A stretch of 31,604 nt of DNA from Gnetum montanum (GCA_015680685.1 MNCI01014452.1:1-31604), one strand, 5' to 3'; shown: positions 1 to 11,331, counted from the stretch's first letter. The notes: generated by a model from the sequence alone, not told the origin. Made by a program: numbers and translations.

Positions 1-1407
1 TAATTGGAAGCAAGTCTCTAAATCAAGGTTTCATATTATAGGTATATCAATGGTCATAATATGTATATATGTTTTGATTATATATATTTTGGTATTTAAA
101 CCACCGATACTCCCGTGAAGTTATAGATTAATGTTTACTTTATATATACCTTGGTGCAAAGTTTGTGAATGTTAGCGGCAAAGTTTGTGGTTAAAACCTT
201 GGTCTTCCCTGGTAAAAATCGCGCATCACCTTGGGCACAATCGGCTGATTTTTGTTTTTGCTTTCCAAACCTTTGCACAAAATTAGTAGAACCTACCACG
301 TACTTTCAACTGTTCTGGTGCTAACTCCTGCGATCGCGGATTGTTAAACACGGCCACACCTGCAGAGTTTATCACGCAACACCGACCCTGGCTTTTCTCC
401 TTTGTTCTCTGCAACTTGAATCTGAATTTGTTACATGAACATTAGCAATCAACAAGCAAGAATGGATTGAGGACGTGGGCCTTTCTGGTGGTTGCCGTAA
501 ATTGTACAGAAATACAGGCGGAAGAAGATAATATTGATATTCTCTGTTTCTGTTTCTGGCTGCCATAGCCCCAAATTTCAAACAACGGTTCTAGCAGCAA
601 CGCCTCAAATCAAACAAATGCCCTTCTCAAAACATTTGTTTTTTCCTTGCAAACATTTTTTCCCTTTTCTTCTAAATTGTTCAGCAAGAAACTTTGGCTA
701 CTGTATTTCCGTTGATGATTTTCTGACTAAAAAAAAGCGGCTCCCATTACTACGTTTTTGAGAAATAGCAAATGATTTTACTTTCACTTTTGTTCAGGTT
801 CCTGATGAAGCCAAATGAAATTCGGAATAGAATTAGGACTGCCCAAGTATTTCATTGCTGATCATTTCTTTCTGCCTTGAATTCAAGTTAAACTCTTTTG
901 CTTTGGAATGCCCTGTTTTCTAAATAAACTTATCTTACAATTTTCTCCCGTATTCACGTTCGAAACCTTAGTCTTGCATAAAGAAATCAGTCGCTTTCTT
1001 CCTGCTTGCCCCGGTAAATTATATGAATAATATGACTCTTGATACTTTATTTTTCATATCCTAATAAGGCCTCAACAACATTTTTTTTTAAAATAGAGAA
1101 TAACTCCCAAACATTTTCAACCAACATTCAAGCTATATATTTTACCTTCAAACTCTTAAACACTGGTTACTCCAATTGTAGTCCAACTGTTCCATGAAAT
1201 GGCTGAATGTGCCAACATTATGAACACCCCATTTTGTAAAAGTGTAATTCCATACACTTGAACACTCAGAGTCTATTTGTTCCATTTGAGTTAGTTTGTA
1301 ATGGTAGTCAATAATTCCTTACCTACCCTATATATTTTGTAACGACTCAAGGATGAGTTTTCATTCAACCATGGTGGTATGATGAACACATTTGTAATGT
1401 CTGTCAT
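1..1407. other. No recognisable gene; low-copy-looking flank
   Basis: No open frame here exceeds about 75 codons, and none reads as a known protein on either strand. Bases 180-400 are richer in CpG than the retrotransposon remnants to the right, so this segment may be less methylated or younger. I see no tRNA, LTR end or splice-bounded exon that I can defend. It could be gene-flanking DNA or a diverged repeat. Confidence 0.4.
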
Positions 1408-1488
1408 GATGTTGCATACATGACATCAAGGCCATGACATTAGGTATGCAACATTAGGGTCTAGCTATAATGTCATGTACACAACATC
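1408..1488. repeat. Overlapping inverted repeats upstream of a TATA box
   Basis: An 11-bp perfect inverted repeat pairs ATGTTGCATAC at 1409-1419 with GTATGCAACAT at 1444-1454. A third copy forms a 19-bp inverted match with two mismatches: 1408-1426 against 1470-1488. The cluster ends 20 bp before a TATA box, which is a usual place for promoter dyads. It may be an LTR or gene promoter element; function is inferred. Confidence 0.6.
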
Positions 1489-1507
1489 GAGGTATATACA
1501 CCAAGTC

Positions 1508-1515
1508 TATAAATA
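1508..1515 (+). promoter_or_regulatory. Putative plus-strand TATA box (TATAAATA)
   Basis: A consensus TATAAATA occurs in CTATAAATACC, followed by a CA-containing stretch suitable for initiation about 30 bp downstream. Together with the upstream dyads it resembles the promoter half of a plant LTR, or the promoter of the broken plus-strand coding block starting at 2786. No matching second LTR was found in the window, so its owner is unresolved. Confidence 0.45.
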
Positions 1516-2380
1516 CCGTGCCTCAACTCTAGTTTTTGAAAGTTTTGAAGTTAGTTTTCAGTCAGAGTAGTGAAGCTCTTGCAATTTATTTTCCTTAGAG
1601 TTAGAATATTTTCTGAGTGCCTACAGAAGAATTCTATGTGTGCATGGTTCTTTGTTTGAACATTGATGTACCTAAGCACAATAATGTGACAAGAATAAAA
1701 ATGAACTCTTTTGACAATCCTTGCAGCACTAAGAATAGATTAATGTTTTTTTAATGCACTTTACTTTACAAATTTTCAATTAAGAAATTAATTTCTAGTT
1801 GTCAATGAACACAAGCACAACCACTTCATGCATACATATAGTACTTGGTAACCCAGAAATGCTTAACGTTTGGTAGCCCAGTAGCACTATATGTGTTCAG
1901 GATGTATCTAGGAAAGTGGAGTGGTTACTTGTGTTAGGCTAGATAGGCAGTAAACAAGTTAGATTTTAAGTTACTCTACTCTTCATTCTTGTTGTAGGTG
2001 ATTACATCTATAAAACATAAAACAATAAAAAATCATATACCTCAATTACACTTAAACCATACCCTCAAGCCTCACAAGTGTAGTTAGGAAGACACCAAAC
2101 ATTTTTAACACCCATTTCACCTCCTAGAAGAGTTAGTACATTAGATAACTATAGGTCCATGGAATTCAATTCGATTGCGCATAATGTCTTGGTGATTCAC
2201 ATGGTTGGGCATAGGGATGCCTTGCTGCTCATCACTTGTGCTTGCTTTCTTCCATATTGATGCATAATTTAGATGTATTTTCTAAATTTATGCATAATTT
2301 AGACTAAGACATAGTTCTGGGTATAATGTTTTGGCTATAAAGGATATGGTAATAATGATTTTATTGAATTTCTTAATCTA
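1516..2380. other. AT-rich stretch without recognisable gene
   Basis: No coding potential, RNA gene or clear repeat boundary is visible. If the TATA box at 1508 is real this would be transcribed leader and intron, because the next intron-like acceptor on this strand lies at 2785. Confidence 0.4.
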
Positions 2381-2785
2381 ACTTAGGTAAACATCTAAGA
2401 GCTTTTTATAGGGGCTAATTTCACCTCTGACTCAGGAAGCTTTATGTAAATTGGTAACGAAATTCTAATTGGTTATGATGCAAGGTTATAATAATATTTT
2501 CTTCTGGAATTACTTAGGTTAATTTAGATAAACACCTTAGATCTTTTTAAAGATGCTAATTTCACCTCCAACTAGATGTTCTGTCCAAATTTGCTAACTT
2601 TAATAGGTCATAATGTTTTTTCTTTGAAAGGTTGTAATAGTGCCTTTTTGTGGAGTTCCTTAAGAAAATTTAGATAAACACCTTAGAGCTTTCTACAAAG
2701 GCTAATTTCACCTCTGACTAGGATGTTTTCCTAACCTATTAAGAAATTCTAATTGGTCATAATGTTTTTGTTTTGTTTCATTCAG
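2381..2785 (+). repeat. Degenerate tandem repeat, about 140-bp unit, 3 copies
   Basis: Three copies begin near 2381, 2517 and 2665. Each contains the blocks AGATAAACACCTTAGA (with variants) and GCTAATTTCACCTC, then an ATTGGTCATAATG-like block. Spacing is 136-148 bp. The array ends in TTTCATTCAG, a good plant 3' splice acceptor, so it may lie in an intron of the plus-strand coding block that follows. Confidence 0.75.
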
Positions 2786-3578
2786 GGTCTTCTTGAGGCC
2801 TATTCTCATCATATTGGAGCTGGTTGGTATTTTGTACTACATTGGTTATCCTAAGACCAATACTCCACCACATGACATGCCTCTTGGGAAGCTCTCATTG
2901 TGGTTCCATCTTGGGGCAAGGAACTTCCTTGCTTAAATCCTTAGGAACTTTAGTATGATGTTGTGGTCACACTTATCCATGAATATAGCCAAGGTCATTG
3001 TGGAGACCCTATTTCCTCAAGCATCTAGCCTGATTACTAGGTATATTACTGACAAGATAATTCCTAAGACTATAAGAAGATCAACAGATGTCATAAGTTC
3101 ATGTTATTTTTCAAAGATCTGAATGATGCCAGAGGATAGTTAGTATAATACTGACAATACTTTGATGATGGCACATAAAGCCCACACAATATTCTAGAAC
3201 CCACCTTGTACCATGTATTGTCTATAAGGGTAAACATGGTTATTGTAATTTTTTATGGTTTAGGCTTGATTACCTTACCTAACTTCATTGATTTTACAAC
3301 TTCTTCTAGATACAAGGTCAATGATTAGGGATTTATTATCAATGATCAAATCCTTATAGTGGCTCAAACTACTTTGGACAAATTCACCAAGAGTCTCCAA
3401 ATCAGAGTTGCTATGTATCAATATTTTAGAGGGGACTTTGATGAATGCACCACCAAGTTTAACCTTATGTACAAAAAGTGCAAAGATAATGGGATGATGC
3501 ACAAATGGTGGGTGGATGCTAATAGAATGGATCAAAACCTTGTAGATAGAGCCTCGACACCATAGAAGAAAAGTAAAG

Positions 3579-3683
3579 GTGAACATATATTTTCTAGTTT
3601 TTTATGGCTATAAGTGTTTTATTATTATTTTTGGTTGTCAAAATTGCTCATATGGATGCTAACCTTTGGCTATTACTTTACAG
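3579..3683 (+). other. Putative intron in the plus-strand coding block
   Basis: This 105-nt segment starts GTGAACAT and ends TATTACTTTACAG, with a T-rich interior. The reading frame upstream (ending in Lys-Ser-Lys-Gly) can run into a Ser/Thr-rich frame downstream. It is inferred from consensus only. Confidence 0.4.
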
Positions 3684-5642
3684 GACCTTCCACCTCAACT
3701 AATGTCACTATACCACTTTCATGTTTACACCATGAGGATACTCTCATCCTAAAGTTTGATGATGTGACATCAGGATAAGAGTGGAAAAAGGGATAGACAC
3801 CTAGATACACTCAAGTGAATATCTAGCTTGCAAGTTTACTTGATGTATTCATGGCACCTATCCCTTCCATTCCTACCATAGAGATGCTACATATCATTGA
3901 CTCCTTTGGTGAGGAGGCTGGTCACTTTAGCATCATCATCTAACATGTTAAGGTAATCATGAACATAGGTGTTGGCCTCTTTCATGACTTGTTTGGTGCT
4001 CCTACTAATGGGACAAAGGCTCCCACTAGGATAGTGAGGAAATTAGGCCATCACGAGGAATTTCTAGAGTGGCTTGATGCCAACATGGGCCACTTTGGAA
4101 TTTCAATGAATAGCTTCACAAACTCTAATGAAAATGGAATGTTTAGGTCTTGTGCATTCCACAAACTACTATCATGAAAGAAGGTAATTGGCCTAGCACA
4201 GGGATGGATCTTTAAGAAGGTCTTAGTGGATGGCATCAAATTTTATTAGGCTATTAGGATTCGAGAGGAGATCCTTAGACTCTATGTTGACACCTCTATG
4301 ATAATCCATATGTACTTTGCATTTTTTTCAAGTTATCTAAAGAGATTTGCGGAGTTTTAGATGGTGTATAAAAATTGATGATGGGTTTCCTAAGACCCAA
4401 GCCAACTTTCTAGGCCTTGAATAAAGGAAATCTATCCAATACTGTAGGCCTAGAACACACCAAAGAAGATGTTAAAACATTATCCATCACCACTAAGAAT
4501 CTTGATGTTAGGTAGCATGAGTCTCCTGATAATACTAATGATGATGAGCCCCTCTCATTTTATGCTAGTGTCTAGGATTCCAAACAATAGTGCATGGAGG
4601 CTAAAAGGATAGCTAAGTTTCATGAAAAACCATGGGTAGAGACTCTAGACAAAGTGAAGTTCCTATGTGGGATTGCTAAGGATATTATCGATCGATTACA
4701 TTAGGTTGCATCTAATATATGTAAGGATTTTGTTTTATGTGCTTCAATCATAGGCTTTTCTTGCATTATGGCTATCCTAGGTTTTATCTTATGGTTGTAT
4801 TTTCTGTTTTGTATAATACCATCCATGGTGTGGGACCCTAGCAAAGACATGGAGGTAGACTCCTTGCCTAAACTTTCCTTTGATGTGTCTAGTCTACCCG
4901 TGAATGTGTACGAAACTGCCACTGAATTAGCAATGTCATGCGCAAAAGCTTCATGGGAGATAGTAAGGTCCAATGAATCCCTATGGGAGGAAGTTGTGTC
5001 CTTAAGGAAAAAGGATTGAAGGTAGGAGGACTCAATTAGAGATCTCTAAGACAATAAAGCCTTTGTGAAAGCCCAAGTGGCTAACTCAAGGTAGTTATGA
5101 AATAAGGAGATCACTTGGGTCTGCTATTAGCATGTCATCTAGGACAAAGTAGTAGTCATACAGGAGATGATGGAACAATGTATGTAGATGGACCTCATCA
5201 CTCAAAAGGTTGAGGACTAGAAGGATCATTGCACCTAGGTCTTGGAGTAGGAAAAGACACAAAAGATTCATAAGTGTCAATATAAGGCTAATCATGGGGC
5301 CTACCGAAAGTTGCTTAAGGAAGAGCTAATTGAACAACACAAAAGAGAGAGTTGTTCATTTAGGGGATCGAGGCAGAGAGTGCTTATCAAATTTTTGAAA
5401 GTATTCTCAAGGTAAAGTGATCCTCTCCTTTGTAGACTACTACCATTGTAGGTGAGACTACTATAGCTACTATTACTCATGAGCCTCTTACTTGGACTCC
5501 TATAGATAGGTTTGACATTTTTTCTAGTGTTGATCTTGGGAATGTTGACTAGGTCAATGTGACAGAGGACTAGATTCTCCATCATTTGGAGGAAGGTCTT
5601 TTCCATGTATCCCCAGAAGTGATGAAGTTGGACTCTCCATAG

Positions 5643-5729
5643 GTTTGATATATTTTGTGTTTTAGTCTTTTTTTCCAATCATTATCTTGGCTACGAGTTA
5701 CTAAATAGCTATATGTTGTTTCATTTCAG
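5643..5729 (+). other. Putative intron in the plus-strand coding block
   Basis: This 87-nt segment starts GTTTGATATA and ends GTTTCATTTCAG, with a T-rich interior and typical plant minimal intron length. It separates the coiled-coil-like coding part from a short downstream frame at 5730-5760. Consensus evidence only. Confidence 0.4.
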
Positions 5730-5760
5730 GCCTTAGAAGTCATTGGCAGCCCCAACAGTG

Positions 5761-6119
5761 AGGCTAGAATAACCCACGACTTCCTCCTCTGGATGTCACT
5801 TAGAAACCTCCTTTAGCTTACCTTGTTGGCTATTTTTTTTGTCTTTATGTTGATGGCTATGGTTAGCCAAAACTATTTTATAGATGATTATTCCTTGGCA
5901 TCATTGCTACACAGTGTGGTTATGGCTATATGTTATAGACATTTTATCTTTCAATTTAAATTTTTGTTTTATTTCTGACTATATGCATTTATAGTAGTAG
6001 TGAGTATTGTAAATGTGTTTAACCTTGAAAATGTCTATGTTGATGCTTTTTGGTTATAAAATCAAATGGCTAATCGATGCAATAATAGGTTAAGAAAAGA
6101 GTAATAAAAAAGATGTTTG
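5761..6119. other. Non-coding, T-rich stretch
   Basis: No open frame or recognised motif. It should hold the 3' end of the plus-strand block and may contain the 3' non-coding part of element 1. I looked for a polypurine tract plus LTR start on the minus strand and found none I could defend. Confidence 0.35.
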
Positions 6120-6335
6120 ATAGTTTTAGGCCATTGCAAGAACACGTTATATAGTTTTTCCAGTTTAAGGCCATGGAAAGCCATATCACTAGTTTAGAGT
6201 CTTAGTAGACTGTAGTGCCAATTTAACATCTTAATGGACAACAATGCTAGTTTAAGGTCATAGTAGATGGTATTATAGTTTAACGTCATAGTGGATTGTA
6301 TGCAAGTTTAAGGTCTTAGAAAACCATATCTAAAA
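6120..6335 (-). repeat. AGTTTA-tagged hairpin repeat array of element 1
   Basis: About six 35-45 bp units read (plus strand) AGTTTA, a 4-5 nt arm, a 6-nt spacer and a complementary arm. The best unit is 6191-6211: AGTC at 6198-6201, spacer TTAGTA, GACT at 6208-6211. Others, near 6160, 6221, 6251, 6277 and 6309, have weaker arms such as GGCC/AGCC and GGTC/AACC. The same unit is found downstream of the protease in element 2 (16917-17361), so it is a family feature in the 3' part of the element and not a chance repeat. Confidence 0.75.
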
Positions 6336-6659
6336 GAAATGTTTTTTAAATGTTTAAAACATAAGTAAACATAAAGAAAGGTTGTAGCAAATAGGAAACA
6401 ATGCAAATAATCTTAGGCTACATGCACAAGCTACATGTATAAAATAAAAAAGATATAATAAATTGCAAAAGATAAATAAGGCTACTTTACTATCGTTGCA
6501 TTTGGTCATAGAGGCATGGGAAGGTTAAGGTAAACTTTACTTATGCATACCCTTCCTAATCTTAAGGCCAACTCTACCCAAGCTTGTACTCACCATCCCC
6601 TTCCCTTACCATGTTAAAAATGACTTCACCCCATAATATCTCTCATTATGCATCATTGT
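6336..6659. other. Non-coding segment between hairpin array and protease remnant
   Basis: No open frame or repeat of note. By position it corresponds to the post-protease segment of element 2 near 17340. Reverse-transcriptase motifs were sought on the minus strand and not seen. Confidence 0.4.
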
Positions 6660-7343
6660 CATCATTGGTTGTCTTGGAGTTTTTCTCTTCATGACTAGGA
6701 GCTTCTTCTTGAAGCTCCACTTTGGACCCCTATTCTATGTCTATGTTATTGATAGCTATAGGAGCCATGTTGTCACCATGAATGATGATTTCTCCTCCCT
6801 CCTAAATAAGGTAAACTTATTCATGAATTGGTGAGGACATAGCTTGTAGCTGAGCCAACCAAGTTCTTCCAAGGATCAAGATAAATCTTGGTGCCTCTTC
6901 CACCAGCAAGAAGTTTGTGATTGTAGGAAATTATTCTCTAGCTACAAAATCCAAGGAGATAGACCCCTTGATAGAAAATCTTGATCCATTGAAGGACTTA
7001 ATAGCTATGATGGTTGTAGGTTATACCTTCTTAGTTAAGCCCAAGAATTCAATGATGGTGCATGGGATGATGTTGGTTGCAACTCCATATCAACATGCAC
7101 TCAATGTATTTTAAATTGTCCTATGTGTATGGTTATGAATAAAGAAGTAGTAGCCACATCACCATTTTGGGGATTAACCTTAATTTTGTTATCATGAAAT
7201 ATTAAGGATGCTGACTTCTCCTTCCTTGGTGAGGGAAGAATCATTATTGCATGAATGGCTTCCTCATTAGCAGGAATATCCTCACTAACAGGTATGGAGG
7301 TTAACATTTTGACTAGCACCTCACAATGTGTGGTGGAAGTCAT
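6660..7343 (-). pseudogene. Retrotransposon aspartic protease remnant (element 1)
   Basis: The minus strand encodes a retropepsin-like domain of Ty3/gypsy type that would cleave the Gag precursor. The open part (7343-7101) matches the start of element 2's protease frame: both have SIPV-EDIPAN and a downstream VRVGQ/IHIGQ-like stretch. The active-site segment near 7055-7105 is out of frame with it, and the flap-distal motif ILGRTWLAQ near 6860-6890 is in another frame, followed by IIIHGD near 6750. Frameshifts and stops make it non-functional. Order and spacing match element 2. The domain identification is firm; exact ends are approximate. Confidence 0.8.
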
Positions 7344-7736
7344 GATTAGGTCATATAATCTTAAGGTTTTCTTTTTCTACTTGAGTGATTACTTTACTTG
7401 GTCCATTACACTAAGGAAATTTTTATCGTTGGCTATGGGCTTCTCACCCATGTTGTGCTTTACTTCCTTCATGGGTTCCAAAATGTGAACTTTGGCTTTA
7501 GGCTATGGATATTGTGGCTCTTTTTGTTTGTTTTGGTTGTAGGCTTTGGTGTCCTCCTATGGCTTATTAGTTAAAAGGGATGGGGTAGAAGAGGTCATAG
7601 GTATAGCTAAAATGGGAGTGGGATTTGGTGGACCTACTTCCTTTCGTGCCTTTGTTTGCTAACCTCCCTTGTTGTAAAGCTTTTGCTTATGCTTCTTCCT
7701 TTGGTTGGTTGTAGTTTATTTGTTGTTAGTTATTGG
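7344..7736 (-). pseudogene. Degenerate Gag-protease spacer of element 1
   Basis: Low-complexity, Pro/Thr/Lys-rich reading on the minus strand with several stops connects the linker to the protease. The part nearest the protease reads LRLYDLIMTS, matching SLYDLVMTS in element 2 at about 18240. No other domain is visible. Confidence 0.55.
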
Positions 7737-8045
7737 TTATAAGGAGGAGGTAGTAGCATTGGCCACCATAGGAGGTTGTTGGGTAGTTGTTTGGGCTACA
7801 ACTATTTGGGTTGTATTGGGTTGATAGACCTTGATGACAAAAGGTTCCCTTAAAGGCATTTGTGATGGTACTCTCACAACAAAGTGGGATCTTGAGCTAT
7901 GAGAAGCTGAAGCAGCCCTTTCATTGTAGAGGGGTACTTGAATCATGAATGGTTCTCTTATAGGTCTCAAATTTCCATTCATGTTAAATATTGAAATAAC
8001 ATAGGGACTATCATTAGCATTTAATAGGTCAATGTAGACTTGCAT
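7737..8045 (-). pseudogene. PFVIKVP-repeat linker of element 1 Gag
   Basis: An open minus-strand frame of 102 codons contains three spaced copies of a nonapeptide-like motif (EPFMIQVPL, SHFVVRVPS, EPFVIKVYQ) separated by Ser/Ala/Gln/Thr-rich spacers. It lies between the zinc-knuckle remnant and the protease. Element 2 has six copies in the same place, so the repeat is a conserved feature whose copy number varies. I do not know a family name for it. The methionine is unlikely to be a real start, as this is an internal piece of a polyprotein. Confidence 0.7.
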
Positions 8046-8060
8046 AGACTAGTTTTATTG

Positions 8061-10153
8061 CTAAACTAGGTTTGAAGCATCTAAGACCAATTCACCCACA
8101 TCTATCATTCTTTGTAGATCATCCTTTAGTGCAAGGAAGAAGCTTGTATCATGACCCAACAATTGATGATAATGGTAGAAGTGGTCTAGCTTTAAATATT
8201 TAGGAAATTGGGGGTCATCCTTCATTGCCCAACTAGGATCTTTGGCTATTTTGCATAGTTGCTTGGGTTTGTTTTGAGTGGCTTCAGTCATTTTCTTGTG
8301 TTGCATGCATTCACTTCTTAATAGTTGGTCTAGCAACTTAGATGGTTTTAATGGAAATGTAGTGTATTTAGACCTATCCTTTTTTTGAAGTTAGTTCTAC
8401 TTATTATTGATGTAATGGTCCCAGAAGTTGATGGTTGGTTATTATGATCATTTGTAGGAGCCTTGGGCAGGTTGACCTTTAGCCCTTGGTTTATAGTCTT
8501 GGTTCCTTAGTTATATTTGCTATGGTAGTTTTTTTTATTTTCCATTTTCTTTATCTCTTTGAGTGTGTAGGATTTTATGTGATATATAGCCTAGGTCATG
8601 GATGGCCTCTACAACATCCTTAATATTTTTAGTTTGTTAGAATTCTTGGCTAAGAGATTGTGAATCAAGGTAGTAGAGTTTAGACTTGATGAAGTCATTA
8701 GTTACTCCCTTGAATATGGCTAACAAGTGGGCTTCATCTATGGGCTTTGGTATTTCATTCAACAATTCATTCCACCACTGAATGAATTTTTGTACAAGTT
8801 CTAAAGGCCCCTACTTGACCTTCATGAGTTGGTCAAGCATTATTTTAGGCTTCAATTTATACTTGAAGTGGTTGAAAAACTAGGCTACTAAGTCCTCCAA
8901 AGAGGATATAGATCCTCTAGGCAATGCATGATACCAATCAAGTGCTTTCCTAGTCAAAGACATAGGGAAAAATCCTCATGATGGTATGAGGCCATGGTTG
9001 TAAGAGCAAACATTACATTCTAATCAAAAGGAAATAAGGTGAGCTTTAGGATCACCTTATCTATTGTATTTGCTAAATTATGGAATGGGGATACTAGGAG
9101 GTATTTTCAAAGGTCGGATAACAAGACTTATGGGATCATCTTGGTAGAAGTCCATAATCTTAACAATTTGTATGATAGAGTCTTTAAGCCTCTTCAACTC
9201 CTTCATTATGTCATGGATCATTTGAAAGGCTTTATCCAAGCCTTGCGGTAGCCCCATAGTTTGCAAGGTTTGACATAAGGTTGTCACATATGTTGTGAGG
9301 CTTGTGGTTATGGGTTTCATGATAGAAAGAAAAGGTTATGCTATGGAAGTGGCTTGTGGGCCAAACAAAGAAAAATATGTTTGTGCCAATACTTGAGGCA
9401 CAAATGGGATAAATGTGGTGTGTGACCCTTCTATTATTGAGGGTCTCATGGTGGATCCCATGTGAGTAGTTAACATATTTACATTGGTAAAAGCCACCAT
9501 TGATGGTTTTACATATCGAGACTATGTTGTAAATGGCATTGATGTGTTATAGTTTGTTGTTTATGGAATTAACTGAGTGTGATGGGTGTCTACAAATATC
9601 ATGGAACCTACTATAATAGGGTATGGAGGATTGGAAGATGGTGGCACCATGCCCATAGAGGAAACAAAAGCATTAGGGGAAGGCTCTATGACTTTGGGGC
9701 ATGTTTTTTGGAACAATCCTTGAAGGATGTTTTTAGGCTCAGATTCTACCCTAAATTCATCCTCCTCTTCCTATTGTTCCCCAAAGGAAGGCTCATCATC
9801 TTCCTCTTCTATAGCAATCAATTGGGCTAGGACATTGGAATAGACATTGTTAAGAGGAATTTCTTCATAGAAGGAAGGGAGTACTGTTTTCCACCCATGT
9901 GTATGAGCTCATATTCCCTTTTGGCCTTGGCTTCAATTCATGGAATTAGCATACCTACCTATATTTTGGCATAAATGAAGTTATAATGATCTTCATTAAT
10001 GGCTGAAAAATTAATACTCTTCCCTCTAACTCTTCAAGATCATCTACACTCAATGACAATAGGGTCTTTGGGATCATACACCTTCATTACTTGTTCGTTA
10101 TGATCTTCGCCAGTGAAGGTGAAGGGATATTTGGTAAAATTTTGAAAAGGCAT
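8061..10153 (-). pseudogene. Ty3/gypsy-type Gag remnant (element 1)
   Basis: Reading the minus strand, a plausible start is the ATG at 10153-10151 (MPFQNFTKYPF). A long poorly conserved N-terminal part with many stops follows, then MDFYQDDPIS near 9155, a KYN...GDP.AHL block near 9060, a retrotransposon-gag core with ALDWYHALP-like and SISSLEDL-like stretches (about 8990-8890), and an HYHQLLGHDT knuckle-like segment near 8150-8180 followed by LKDDLQ. Gag would form the particle that packages element RNA. The knuckle lacks most of its cysteines. The core aligns by eye with element 2 Gag at 19288-20046. Many in-frame stops (TAG and TAA) make it a pseudogene. Confidence 0.8.
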
Positions 10154-11331
10154 AGTTATAGTGCTGAGGATTGCTTAAAAATAGGTCATCAATGGAAAAA
10201 TAGGATTAAATACTAAGGAATGGAATTAAAAAACTCTAAGAGGTAATAAAAATAACAAAAAATGATGTACTTACTATAATTAGTAAATGGGGGATAAGGG
10301 GGGGTTTTACCCCTTTATCATAAATGGAATATTGGCAATGTTGAATTTAAACCTCACCCAAGTTGGCCTCCTAAGTGCCTCTATGCTAGGTCTGGAAAGT
10401 GGAAAAATAAGAGAGGTGAGATAATGGTAATCTCACACCTTCTTATTCCAACATTGGAGAGAGGGGGGAAATTTTGAAGACCAAAATGGAAACTTGGTAG
10501 TCTTCAAAGATGGTTTTGGCAAGCTATCAACTTTTACCAAAAAGGAGGGAAAAGTAGGATTGGTTGGTATGGAAACCAAAGTTAGCTTAATAAAGAAAAA
10601 TGTGGCAGCAAAATTTAAATGGTTATTAAGGCTTCCACATTGACTTTGCTCTAGAAATTTACAGTAGATGTTGTAAAATTTCAGAACCCAAACCACCTAC
10701 AACTTTCATGCTAAGGTTTCTATTATAGGGGGTAAAGGCAATGTAGGATTCATTTAGAGTTTTGATTTCAAAAAACTAGAAAATTGTGTTCAGCTTGCAA
10801 TAAAATTAGATCTAGTTATAAAATTGGTTTCAAACTTCATCAACGCTAGCCTTCCAACTACTTCCACACTAGATTGGAAAAGCGGGGAAGGAAAGGGGTT
10901 GAGATGATAGGAATCTCAAACCTCCTACCTCAACATTGATGGGGGTAAAGGTTGAAAACCAAAGTGTAAAGTTGAAGTCTTTCCACTAAAATTAGTTTTA
11001 GATAACTATTAATTTTCTTAGCTTGAAAAAATAGGGGGGAAAGCCAACTCATGGATGAGTTGAATCACCCACTTCTAGAAGCTAGAAAATAAACTTTTGG
11101 TAGTAAAAACAATGGGGGGAAAGAGATATCAATGCTAGCTTTGGGCTATAAAATTCATATTAAATATTGTAAAAAGCTAAAACCCAACCACCTACAACTT
11201 CCATGCTATAGTTTTGGTCATAAGGAGGAAAGACTAGCATTGATTTTTCAAAGGTTTTGAGTGCAAAAATCAGGGAAAAAATTATAAATAATAATAAAAA
11301 TAATAAATTTTGTTATATAATTTAGGTGAAG
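10154..11331 (-). other. 5' leader of element 1
   Basis: This 1.2-kb segment lies between the primer-binding site and the Gag start on the minus strand, so it is the untranslated leader. It contains a diverged tandem duplication (10371-11260) and an A/T-rich end at 11270-11320. No conserved open frame is present; the 87-codon frame at 10433-10696 has no counterpart in the second duplicate and is probably chance. Confidence 0.6.
10371..11260. repeat. Diverged tandem duplication (period about 490 bp) in the leader
   Basis: Copy one runs about 10371-10790 and copy two about 10860-11260. Matching landmarks are GAGATAATGG/GAGATGATAG followed by AATCTCA (10420/10900), AACATTG (10450/10932), GAAAACCAAA-like blocks (10480/10955), and CCACCTACAACTT.CATGCTA (10694/11189). 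Divergence is high, so the duplication predates most of the decay. Confidence 0.7.

Larger units (their letters stand above)
2786..5760 (+). pseudogene. Broken plus-strand coding block with intron-like junctions, unrecognised
   Basis: I do not recognise this protein. Open segments lie at 2786-3110, 3324-3565, 3959-4177, 4560-5019 and 5020-5640, separated by stops and frame changes. Plausible introns are 3579-3683 (AAAG/GTGAAC to TTTACAG) and 5643-5729 (AG/GTTTGA to ATTTCAG), and a splice-like acceptor precedes 2786. Residues read from 4930 to 5420 are rich in E, K, Q, R and L and look like a coiled coil, broken by stops that are mostly TAG at places suited to glutamine. A hydrophobic run encoded near 4770-4830 could be a membrane segment or an out-of-frame artefact. 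It lies head-to-head against the minus-strand gag-pro remnant to its right. It could be an antisense extra ORF of element 1, as known in some Ty3/gypsy Tat-lineage elements, or an unrelated captured gene or element. Boundaries are approximate. Confidence 0.4.

Noticed and set aside
372-761. Short frames at 372-581 (minus) and 534-761 (plus)
   Set aside because: Low complexity or Phe-rich, with no recognised domain, good start context or neighbours to support them.
4768-5019. Standalone 83-residue membrane protein gene
   Set aside because: Its C-terminal part continues as coiled-coil-like sequence beyond the stop, so it is a fragment of the larger broken block.
5715-5735. TTGTTTCATTTCAGG as a left LTR end of element 1
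   Set aside because: Only the GTTTCA word matches the family LTR end; upstream sequence is unlike 11360-12676 and it fits a splice acceptor better.
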